Positions 1 through 5,225 of a stretch of 5,590 nucleotides of DNA are shown here, piece by piece. A model generated the notes under the pieces. That model was not told the origin of the DNA, made no database searches, and saw only the letters and a program-made list of their open reading frames with translations. The DNA lies in assembly GCA_030673585.1 (NCBI GenBank), contig DAOVIU010000114.1:1-5590 (forward strand), in the 5' to 3' direction. The DNA is from Pseudomonadota bacterium (GTDB taxonomy: Bacteria > Desulfobacterota > BSN033 > G020346125). Position numbers and translations under genes: made by a program. Every line of letters starts with the position of its first letter. The first letter of the stretch is position 1.

Positions 1-593
1 ATAGGTTTATCTTCGCGATGACTCCTGCTGTGGATGGCCTTCGCGATGAGCTCCTTCCCGGTTCCGCTCTCCCCCTGGATGAGGACCGTGTTGTCGAGGG
101 GGGCAACCCGATCGATTATTTCGAATATATCCAGCACTTGAGGGCTCTTGCCCACGATATTAGAAAAGCTATATTTCTCGCTGACCTCCTTTCGGAGATG
201 GTGAACCTGGGCCTCAAGGGATTGGGTCCTCACGGCTTGATTGATGATGGTTATGAACCGCTCCAAATTGTTGGTCACGGGCTTCTCGAAGAAATAGAAG
301 GCCCCCTCCTTGAGGGCCTCCACGGCCATATCGACGGAACCGAAGGCCGTGAGAAGGATTACGGGGATGGATTCGTATCTCCCTTTCACCTCTTTGAGGA
401 GTTCCATTCCGCCCAAATCGGGCATTCGCTCATCGGTGACAATAACGTTAACCATTTCCTTTTTCAATTTCCTGAGGGCACTTTTTCCATTTTCGGCGGT
501 GACGACTCGAAATCCCTCATCCTCCAAGATCCGAGATAAGGCGAAGAGGGAATTAGGCTCGTCATCCACGACCAGTATGGAATTTCCCTTCAT
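1..593 (-). CDS. NtrC-family sigma-54 activator-type response regulator (3'-truncated by window edge)
   Basis: This is the output half of a two-component system. A receiver domain takes phosphate from a histidine kinase and controls an AAA+ ATPase that would remodel sigma-54 RNA polymerase. Seen: 197 codons are present. Residues 1-120 are a receiver with the acidic pair D10/D11, phospho-acceptor D54 in TDERMPD, switch T82 and K104 in FEKP, so every phosphorylation residue is intact. A linker at about 121-142 leads to the AAA+ start (IVGKSP at 146-151) and a Walker A motif, GESGTGKE, at 174-181. The GAFTGA loop, Walker B and any DNA-binding helix-turn-helix lie beyond the left edge, so sigma-54 dependence is inferred from the family. 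The ATG at 593 is the only plausible start because an in-frame TAA lies two codons upstream. Its ribosome site is weak, with GGAG about 12 bases away. The gene follows the kinase by 90 bp on the same strand without an evident terminator, so the two are probably co-transcribed. Confidence 0.93.
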   Translation of the reverse strand, partial: MKGNSILVVDDEPNSLFALSRILEDEGFRVVTAENGKSALRKLKKEMVNVIVTDERMPDLGGMELLKEVKGRYESIPVILLTAFGSVDMAVEALKEGAFYFFEKPVTNNLERFITIINQAVRTQSLEAQVHHLRKEVSEKYSFSNIVGKSPQVLDIFEIIDRVAPLDNTVLIQGESGTGKELIAKAIHSRSHREDKP

Positions 594-683
594 TCTTTAA
601 GGCATCTCCATGGGTTGTCTCGGCGGTGCCGTCATCGAAAGAAGACAGATGGAACAGGGTCCCCTCCCCCTATAGAGGCCCGG

Positions 684-1766
684 TTAAGGGGAAAAGGACA
701 AGGTAATGGTGACCGTGGTGCCGACATTCTTTTTGCTTTCTACGTCTATCTGTCCTCGATGGTTTTCAACGACGATCTTTTTGCACAAGGCCAATCCCAA
801 ACCAGTTCCCCTCGATTTAGTCGAGAAGAATGGGTCGAATAGGTAAGGGAGGTTTTCATCATCGATGCCTGTTCCCGTGTCGCTGATCTTGATCACCGCA
901 TATCTGGGCTTGTCATGGGGAGCGGATGAGGTGAAAACCTCCAGCTTGCCCCCCTTTTCCATTGCCTCGATGGCGTTCTTCAGGATATTGAGGCAGACCT
1001 GCTTGATCTCGTTAAAGTTCGCCTTGATTTTGGGGAGGCCATCATCCAGGGCAGTAATGACCTCTATCTTTTCGGGATGAGCTTCCATGGCCGGTGCTAA
1101 GGTATTCAGGGATGACCTGATAACTTCGTTCAGGTCGGTTTCGGCAAACCTCCTTCTCGCGGGTGGTCGCGAGAAGTCGAGGCATTCCTGGATAAATTGA
1201 TTCAGCCGATGGATCTCTTCACTTATGATCTCTATGGATTGGGCAATGGTATCGTCCTTCAAATCGCACCTTCTTTGCAGGACGGTCAATGCCCCTCCGA
1301 TAGCATGCAGTGGATTTCGAATTTCGTGCGCCAAAAAGGGAAAGAGTTTTCCCAGGGAAAGGAACTTTTTGGACTGGATTTCCAGGTCTGCTATCCGTTT
1401 CGATTGGGCCCTTTTTATGGCCTGCAGAAGATCTCTGGATCTGGCGGGTTTGACCAGGAAATCGGATGCCCCTGCTTTGAGAAGGTCGACGGTTGCCTTC
1501 TCGCCGCCTACCGCCATGGCGATGATGATGGGAATGGTTCGGTCGAACCCCTTGAGGCGATTTAGTACCTCTTTGCTCTCCAAATCGGGAAGTTGATAGC
1601 TGAGGAGGACGATATCAGGGGATGTGTCGGAGGCCTTCTGGATGCCATCGTTTCCGCTGTTAGAGAGAATGGCATTAAAACCTTTTGGGGCTAAGATTTC
1701 AGCCACTTTTTTGGCAAAGGCTTTATCGGTGTCGATGACCAAGACCTTGGTGTTTTCCTTTGCCAT
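684..1766 (-). CDS. Soluble sensor histidine kinase with degenerate N-terminal receiver domain
   Basis: This is a 360-residue cytosolic histidine kinase that should phosphorylate the response regulator encoded just downstream. Seen: residues 5-120 have the receiver fold pattern (VLVIDTD at 8-14, K106 in VKP), but the usual phospho-acceptor is S56 (LLSYQLPD), the second acidic residue is T13, and the switch Thr is M84. The catalytic part is complete. The H-box HEIRNP has H147 and fits the HExxN pattern of kinases that also dephosphorylate their partner. The N-box has N264, the G1 box is DTGTG at 296-300, the F-box is FDPFFSTK at 310-317, and the G2 box is GTGLG at 320-324. No membrane segment or signal peptide is visible, and a helix at about 120-140 joins the two halves. 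The ATG has a good ribosome site (AGGGGA, about 5 bases away). The signal it senses cannot be read from the sequence. Confidence 0.95.
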   Translation of the reverse strand: MAKENTKVLVIDTDKAFAKKVAEILAPKGFNAILSNSGNDGIQKASDTSPDIVLLSYQLPDLESKEVLNRLKGFDRTIPIIIAMAVGGEKATVDLLKAGASDFLVKPARSRDLLQAIKRAQSKRIADLEIQSKKFLSLGKLFPFLAHEIRNPLHAIGGALTVLQRRCDLKDDTIAQSIEIISEEIHRLNQFIQECLDFSRPPARRRFAETDLNEVIRSSLNTLAPAMEAHPEKIEVITALDDGLPKIKANFNEIKQVCLNILKNAIEAMEKGGKLEVFTSSAPHDKPRYAVIKISDTGTGIDDENLPYLFDPFFSTKSRGTGLGLALCKKIVVENHRGQIDVESKKNVGTTVTITLSFSP

Positions 1767-1862
1767 CGTATCCCCTGATAACCGGTTTTTTAGCAGGCCC
1801 CATGGTCAGCTTATGGGCCAATACTCCTGTTTGAATAATCGATGGAGAATGCCCTCTCAGTA

Positions 1863-1890
1863 ATTATGATTGAATAATTGAATAAGTCAA
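1863..1890 (-). promoter_or_regulatory. Sigma-70-type promoter for the kinase/regulator pair
   Basis: Read on the minus strand, the -35 is TTGACT (1885-1890) and the -10 is CATAAT (1863-1868), separated by 16 bases. Each matches the consensus at five of six positions. It lies about 97 bp upstream of the kinase ATG, which implies a leader of about 90 nt. The 16-base spacer is two exact tandem copies of ATTGAATA as read on the plus strand. Confidence 0.6.
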
Positions 1891-1922
1891 TTCTAAACGG
1901 TCTCGCGCCGTATGTAAAGTTC

Positions 1923-1950
1923 GAGGTTAGAGGAGGGAGGTTTGAGGCAA
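1923..1950 (+). repeat. G-rich interspersed element (A type) in the methyltransferase-kinase spacer
   Basis: This 28-bp purine-rich stretch ends in GAGGTTTGAGGCAA (1937-1950), a 14-mer found again without change at 5527-5540. A related form, GAGGTTGGAGGCAAAAG, occurs twice at 4931-4980. It stands directly upstream of a TGCGGTNN array, the same order seen at the right edge. It lies upstream of the kinase promoter on the minus strand. It is non-coding, and no function is known to me. Confidence 0.7.
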
Positions 1951-1957
1951 TAAACGT

Positions 1958-1981
1958 TGCGGCAACATGGTGCTGCGATAT
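1958..1981 (+). repeat. Degenerate 8-bp array (B type), plus orientation
   Basis: Three diverged 8-mers can be read in register: TGCGGCAA, CATGGTGC and TGCGATAT. They match the TGCGGTNN unit that is clearer at 4122 and 5457. The array faces an opposite-oriented array starting three bases further on. Confidence 0.5.
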
Positions 1982-1984
1982 TAT

Positions 1985-2021
1985 TAACCGCAGCGCTGCA
2001 AGACCGTAGCACCGCAGCACT
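1985..2021 (-). repeat. 8-bp TGCGGTNN array (B type), minus orientation
   Basis: On the minus strand four units follow one another in exact 8-bp register: TGCGGTGC, TACGGTCT, TGCAGCGC and TGCGGTTA, preceded by the last bases of a fifth. The array begins about 12 bp after the methyltransferase stop codon. It is the only array of the family here in this orientation. With the plus array beside it, GCTGCG (1972-1977) and CGCAGC (1989-1994) could pair across an 11-base loop. Confidence 0.7.
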
Positions 2022-2032
2022 ATAATTGGGGC

Positions 2033-2671
2033 TCAGGACTTTTTTGAACAAACGATTTCGGAGGGAAATGCGTTGTTGACTATATATTCCCTCTTGATGT
2101 CCTGAAAATTGAAGCGTTCGAGGTGCGAATTCATGAGCACCCCACGACATTTGCTGAACTGCGTTGGATAGATATGGAATAGGCAATTGAACAGACAATC
2201 CCTCAGCTTCTCGGCCTTGGTAGTGTTAACTAATACCAGCCGACCATCGGGCTTCAAAATCCTCCTGAACTCCTTGAGAACGGAATCGTATTCCGATACG
2301 GGAAATATATCGAACATGTATTCGTTAATGATGAGATCGAAGACACTATCTGCGTAGGGAAGGTTGCGGGAATCGCCCAACCGAATATTGTAGTTGGTCA
2401 AGCCCGTCTTTTCGGCTCTCTTCTTCGCCTTTTTTACCATGCTTGAGGAAATGTCGATGCCTTCATTCCAGCCATGGGGGTTTCGTTTGAGGATCTCGAC
2501 GAAGTTTAAACCCGTACCCAGCGCGACTTCGAGCACCATCTCCCCATTCCGTATATCGGCAACTTCGATCGCCCGGTGCCGAGCCTTCGATTCCCAGAGA
2601 AGGCCGAAAACATCATATACGTGGCAGAGCATATTGTACTTAACGGCTACTTTCTCCCTGACGAGGCACAT
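2033..2671 (-). CDS. Class I SAM-dependent methyltransferase
   Basis: This 212-residue protein has a Rossmann-type methyltransferase core of the UbiE-like/Methyltransf_11 kind and would move a methyl group from S-adenosylmethionine to an unidentified acceptor. Seen: motif I, the SAM-binding loop, is VLEVALGTG at 46-54. The acidic residue that grips the ribose is D73 (GIDISSSM). D100 in LGDSRNLPY sits at the adenine-side position, and FDLIINEYMFD at 111-121 is motif IV. The C-terminal FPSEIV (202-207) resembles the ending common in UbiE and lipid methyltransferases, so a quinone or lipid substrate is possible but unproven. No membrane segment is evident. The ATG follows GAGAGGAGAGGA by 8 bases. 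The gene is 143 bp downstream of the eRF1-like gene and may share its transcript or use the weak promoter in that gap. Its 3' part looks more AT-rich than its neighbours by eye. Confidence 0.88.
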   Translation of the reverse strand: MCLVREKVAVKYNMLCHVYDVFGLLWESKARHRAIEVADIRNGEMVLEVALGTGLNFVEILKRNPHGWNEGIDISSSMVKKAKKRAEKTGLTNYNIRLGDSRNLPYADSVFDLIINEYMFDIFPVSEYDSVLKEFRRILKPDGRLVLVNTTKAEKLRDCLFNCLFHIYPTQFSKCRGVLMNSHLERFNFQDIKREYIVNNAFPSEIVCSKKS

Positions 2672-2748
2672 ACAGGCAATCCTCTCCTCTCTTGTGGTGA
2701 GTCCAGAAATCCGGTCTTAAAGGGGTGTATCCCCATCAATCTAGGGTT

Positions 2749-2777
2749 TTTTTAGCAGAAAATTTTCGATTTTGCAA
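2749..2777 (-). promoter_or_regulatory. Possible promoter for the methyltransferase gene
   Basis: On the minus strand TTGCAA (2772-2777) and TAAAAA (2749-2754) are separated by 17 bases. Each matches the sigma-70 consensus at four of six positions. The site is about 78 bp upstream of the methyltransferase ATG. The interval is AT-rich, so a chance match is quite possible and read-through from the upstream gene is an alternative. Confidence 0.35.
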
Positions 2778-2814
2778 CGCCCTTTTTCATGCTCCCTGTA
2801 GGGGAGACATCTTA

Positions 2815-3945
2815 TTATTTAAAACGCAACAGAGCCCCCACGCCCTCATATTTGCTGAGATGGGGGTGATCTTTGACCATATCTACCTCGCCATCCCGAT
2901 TGATCACGGATCGGATCATCTCCTCCGGCAGGTCGACGGTTTCGATAGCGCTATTGCAAAAGGGACAAACTGACGGCGTTATGTCGCCGAGAGCTAGGCA
3001 TTTGATACATTGCCAGCCCTGCCACTTGAGATCCCTGTTGAGTACGAGTCGGTGGACCTGGCCTCTATTAACGGCCTCAATGGTGTTGCTTATCCCGACC
3101 GTGGCGGCTCCTCTGGCCAGGGCGGTCTCGATGATCTCCTCAACGACGAAATCCTCCTCCTTAAGATATTCCCCGTGGAGGTATTCCATGACTTTCTGGG
3201 CCAAACTCGTTGATTCCTCCTCGAACTCCGCCGATAAATCCCCTTTAATCTTCTCCCTCACCCTTTCCGGGAGGAGTGCCCTGAATGTAGCGAGGATGTG
3301 TTCCTGACCGATCAGCACGATATTTTCGCACCTTTCATCATCAGAAAGCTTCACCAAATGCTCCGCCACGCCCTTATGGTGTTGATGCATGTGCTCCCGG
3401 ATATGTCTCTGAAATCTCATTTGAGACCAGCCCCCCTGTTCGTGTCTCCCGGGGACATAGCTCTCTATATGGGACTCCAAATGGATTTCGCCGAGGCTTA
3501 TTTCGAAGATCTTGGCCCGGTCCGTATCTACCATGACGGCGAGGGCGGTTCTGTATGTATCGGAAAGCTGAATCAGTTGCCGTAATGAGGGCTTTGATGC
3601 GAGGGTACACTGGTTTTCGAAGGGGATGCTGGATCGGAAAATTGTGAAGGCATCGATGCCAGAACAGGCAAATACGGCAATGCCATTGACCCCTTCGTCG
3701 TATGCCCGCTGGATGACGCCATCTACGTACCGTTGGATTTCATTCGAGTCCCTCTGCAGGCTTTTCCCAATCCTTTCTTCTTCCTTAACCAATTTTTTGG
3801 CCTTTTTCAGCTCGTTCTTGACGAAGAGCCTGACTCTTTTCCGCTGTTTTTCATCCTGCCATTTGGTATTGAGATAGAGGCTAATGAAGGGGTAGTCGGT
3901 TTCGGGAATGGTGGCCAATTTTCTTATTTCTCTTTTTATATCCAT
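2815..3945 (-). CDS. Bacterial archaeo-eukaryotic-type release factor (eRF1/Vms1-like) with C-terminal zinc ribbon, GGW variant
   Basis: This 376-residue protein resembles the bacterial and archaeal relatives of eRF1 (baeRF or VLRF1-type proteins). These are predicted to act on peptidyl-tRNA at stalled ribosomes rather than to read stop codons. Seen: residues 1-70 include a basic, charged helix (about 32-65). Residues 85-225 form the middle domain, whose signature GRHEQGGWSQMRFQRH (166-181) occupies the place of the eRF1 GGQ loop but has W173 where Gln is expected. Residues 225-310 look like the eRF1 third domain (ETALARGAATVGIS at 273-286). A zinc ribbon follows with C313-x2-C316 and C327-x2-C330. 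The eRF1 domain with the NIKS codon-recognition motif is absent. The start is supported by GGAGGA 8 bases upstream of the ATG. The gene has a good promoter and a leader of about 124 nt. Ribosome rescue or quality control is the likely role; the biochemical activity is unproven. Confidence 0.85.
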   Translation of the reverse strand: MDIKREIRKLATIPETDYPFISLYLNTKWQDEKQRKRVRLFVKNELKKAKKLVKEEERIGKSLQRDSNEIQRYVDGVIQRAYDEGVNGIAVFACSGIDAFTIFRSSIPFENQCTLASKPSLRQLIQLSDTYRTALAVMVDTDRAKIFEISLGEIHLESHIESYVPGRHEQGGWSQMRFQRHIREHMHQHHKGVAEHLVKLSDDERCENIVLIGQEHILATFRALLPERVREKIKGDLSAEFEEESTSLAQKVMEYLHGEYLKEEDFVVEEIIETALARGAATVGISNTIEAVNRGQVHRLVLNRDLKWQGWQCIKCLALGDITPSVCPFCNSAIETVDLPEEMIRSVINRDGEVDMVKDHPHLSKYEGVGALLRFK

Positions 3946-4044
3946 AGGACCTTTCCTCCGACATCAGCGGACAGGTTTTGGCAACGGGATAAAAGAGATT
4001 ATTTTGCCGATGGATAATGGGATGCGTAAGGAATGGAATGGTTA

Positions 4045-4074
4045 TTGACAGGAATGCCATCATTAATCTACGGT
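4045..4074 (+). promoter_or_regulatory. Weak candidate promoter for the amidohydrolase gene
   Basis: A perfect -35 hexamer TTGACA (4045-4050) is followed after 18 bases by TACGGT (4069-4074), which keeps only the first, second and last -10 bases. It points toward the amidohydrolase start at 4205 and overlaps the start region of the divergent promoter. No better plus-strand promoter was seen in this spacer. Confidence 0.25.
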
Positions 4075-4075
4075 A

Positions 4076-4104
4076 ATTGTAAGCTCAATTTTTCAGAATT
4101 GCAA
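4076..4104 (-). promoter_or_regulatory. Sigma-70-type promoter for the eRF1-like gene
   Basis: On the minus strand the -35 is TTGCAA (4099-4104) and the -10 is TACAAT (4076-4081), five of six matches, with an ideal 17-base spacer. Transcription would start near 4069 and leave a leader of about 124 nt before the ATG at 3945. No riboswitch-like fold was recognised in that leader. Confidence 0.6.
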
Positions 4105-4121
4105 CGATTAAAAAATTGTGT

Positions 4122-4161
4122 TGCGGTGTTGCGGTCATGCGGTCTTGCGGTGCTGCAGTGC
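4122..4161 (+). repeat. Five-unit TGCGGTNN array (B type) upstream of the amidohydrolase gene
   Basis: Five consecutive 8-mers lie in perfect register: TGCGGTGT, TGCGGTCA, TGCGGTCT, TGCGGTGC and TGCAGTGC. The first six bases are constant apart from one G-to-A change, while the last two differ in each of the first four. The array ends in a small perfect inverted repeat, AGTGCC-CC-GGCACT (4157-4170), about 20 bases before the Shine-Dalgarno sequence. It is open in the reading frame of the downstream gene and so mimics an N-terminal extension beginning with an ATG at 4118. Confidence 0.85.
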
Positions 4162-4204
4162 CCCGGCACTAAGCAACAGCAGAACTAAATCCGGAGGAAT
4201 TGTG

Positions 4205-4924
4205 ATGATTATGGAAGAGATGACCATGACGGAATTTGAGGAGGGATTGGGGAAAACGAGAACGGTGATTATTCCCGTTGGAACCGTGGAGGAACATGGA
4301 TCCCACCTTCCCCTGTCAACGGATACCATACAGGCCATAGATTTGGCCAAACGGGTTTCTCAACGGATGGATGTTTTCGTTGCGCCGCCCTTGCATTACG
4401 GTTCCTGTCGAAGCACCCGATGCCATCCGGGAACAATCGGGGTATCCGCAGGCTCCGTAAGGGCAATGATAAGAGATATCGTAAAGTCACTCCACTTTCA
4501 CGGTCTCCGGTCTTTTGCGATTTTATCGGGCCACGCCGGGCAAATCCACATGGCTGCCTTGAACGAGATGGGCGAAGAGCTTCTGGAGGAAATCCCGGAG
4601 ATCAAAATCGCCATTCTCTCTGGGATGGACCTGTTCCCCGACAAAGGGGGAGTGGTGGAGACGGAGGGTGATTCTCATGCCGGTGAGATTGAGACATCCA
4701 TGATGCTCTATCTGAGGCCGGAGCTGGTAAAGGGAAGGGCTCCGGAGGAATACCCGAAATTACCCAGGCCAATACTGGTGAGGGACAAGAGGAAATACTG
4801 GCCCGGAGGCGTGTGGGGCGATCCTTCCAAGGCGAGTCGAGAGAAGGGGGAGAAAATGTTCGATCTAGCCGTGGACACAGTAATCGATCTGATCAAAAAG
4901 CTGGAGTCCCATAAGGAAGGTTGA
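4205..4924 (+). CDS. Creatininase-family metal-dependent amidohydrolase
   Basis: This 239-residue enzyme of the creatininase family (PF02633) would hydrolyse a cyclic amide, formamide or peptide-like bond with bound metal. The family includes creatinine amidohydrolase, the archaeal formamide hydrolase ArfB and the mycofactocin peptidase MftE. Seen: PVGTVEEHGSHLPLSTD at 24-40 supplies likely metal ligands E29, H31 and D40. SGHAGQ at 108-113 replaces the usual NGHGGN and keeps H110. DSHAGEIETS at 156-165 holds the conserved E161. C68 to P75 may line the active site. The substrate cannot be assigned; no mycofactocin genes are present. The start is the ATG at 4205, 6 bases after GGAGGA (4193-4198). 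A GTG at 4202 is possible, but an in-frame ATG at 4118 only reads through the repeat array and lacks conserved residues. The next gene downstream is a ribbon-helix-helix regulator with its own promoter. Confidence 0.9.
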   Translation: MIMEEMTMTEFEEGLGKTRTVIIPVGTVEEHGSHLPLSTDTIQAIDLAKRVSQRMDVFVAPPLHYGSCRSTRCHPGTIGVSAGSVRAMIRDIVKSLHFHGLRSFAILSGHAGQIHMAALNEMGEELLEEIPEIKIAILSGMDLFPDKGGVVETEGDSHAGEIETSMMLYLRPELVKGRAPEEYPKLPRPILVRDKRKYWPGGVWGDPSKASREKGEKMFDLAVDTVIDLIKKLESHKEG

Positions 4925-4980
4925 GGTTGGGAGGTTGGAGGCAAAAGTCAAGGCCAAAGGTGTGAGGTTGGAGGCAAAAG
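4925..4980 (+). repeat. G-rich interspersed elements (A type), two identical 17-bp copies
   Basis: GAGGTTGGAGGCAAAAG occurs at 4931-4947 and again, identical, at 4964-4980, 33 bp apart. The first copy is preceded by another GGTTGG, which begins at the base after the amidohydrolase stop codon. The element is related to GAGGTTTGAGGCAA at 1937 and 5527. The G tracts at 4925-4941 could form a two-tetrad quadruplex. A TGCGGTNN array follows about 18 bp later. Confidence 0.75.
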
Positions 4981-4998
4981 AATAAAGGCTGAGAAAAA

Positions 4999-5072
4999 TG
5001 CGGTGCTGCGGCGATTTAGTCCAGCAGTGCTGCGGTCATGCAGTGCTGCAGTCAAATATGGTGCTGCGGTTA
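4999..5072 (+). repeat. TGCGGTNN / TGCAGTNN array (B type) between the amidohydrolase and regulator genes
   Basis: Seven 8-mers lie in register at 4999-5054: TGCGGTGC, TGCGGCGA, TTTAGTCC, AGCAGTGC, TGCGGTCA, TGCAGTGC and TGCAGTCA. Two bases are then inserted, and two further units follow to 5072. The later part resembles the blocks at 5457 and 5548, including the TGCAGTCA-AATA junction. Units three and four are clearly decayed. Together with the G-rich elements it fills most of the first half of the 300-bp gap between genes. The remainder, 5073-5150, is AT-leaning without other recognised content. Confidence 0.75.
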
Positions 5073-5134
5073 GGGCGGTGAACATTTTAATTTAGCTCCG
5101 TGATAAATTCGCGCTCAGAGTTTTCCCATCCGGT

Positions 5135-5152
5135 TTTTCAGCAATCTGAAAA
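5135..5152. promoter_or_regulatory. Perfect inverted repeat upstream of the regulator promoter
   Basis: TTTTCAG and CTGAAAA flank a four-base CAAT loop, giving a 7-bp perfect dyad that ends eight bases before the -35 hexamer at 5160. It could be an operator or a weak hairpin. It is too AT-rich to be a convincing intrinsic terminator. Confidence 0.35.
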
Positions 5153-5159
5153 TTCCCAT

Positions 5160-5187
5160 TTGACAAAGGAAAAGAACCTGTTACACT
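5160..5187 (+). promoter_or_regulatory. Sigma-70-type promoter for the ribbon-helix-helix gene
   Basis: A perfect -35 TTGACA (5160-5165) is followed after 16 bases by TACACT (5182-5187), four of six matches. TG at 5179-5180, one base before it, gives an extended -10. Transcription would start near 5194, leaving a leader of about 30 nt made up almost wholly of the operator repeats. Confidence 0.6.
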
Positions 5188-5224
5188 CTTTTTTGAGTGC
5201 AAATAGAGTGTTATAGGAGTGTAA
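5181..5224 (+). promoter_or_regulatory. Iterated operator: one inverted and three direct 8-bp copies at 11-bp spacing
   Basis: GAGTGCAA (5195-5202), GAGTGTTA (5206-5213) and GAGTGTAA (5217-5224) are direct repeats whose starts are exactly 11 bp apart, so all face the same side of the helix. TTACACTC (5181-5188) is the exact reverse complement of the last copy and overlaps the -10. Ribbon-helix-helix proteins of the CopG/NikR/Arc kind bind such repeated sites cooperatively. The position, from the -10 across the leader to the start codon, suggests that the protein encoded next represses its own gene. Confidence 0.6.
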
Positions 5225-5225
5225 A

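Noticed and set aside
18..539. 173-codon open frame on the plus strand
   Set aside because: It lies wholly antisense to the response regulator, whose minus-strand translation has a complete receiver and Walker A. The plus-strand product shows no family features.
1811..2198. Minus-strand open frames across the methyltransferase-kinase spacer
   Set aside because: They read through the repeat array and the out-of-frame end of the methyltransferase gene. There is no ribosome site and no recognisable protein.
2720..2753. Plus-strand terminator formed by GGGG-TGTAT-CCCC and the T7 run
   Set aside because: The T run is 13 bases past the hairpin and no plus-strand gene ends here.
2792..2806. Intrinsic terminator after the eRF1-like gene (CTCCC-TGTAG-GGGAG)
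   Set aside because: The stem is only five pairs and is not followed by a T run on the minus strand.
1767..4204. Sigma-54 (-24/-12) promoters that the NtrC-type regulator might activate
   Set aside because: I found no TGGC-N8-TTGC-like pair at correct spacing upstream of any gene in the window.
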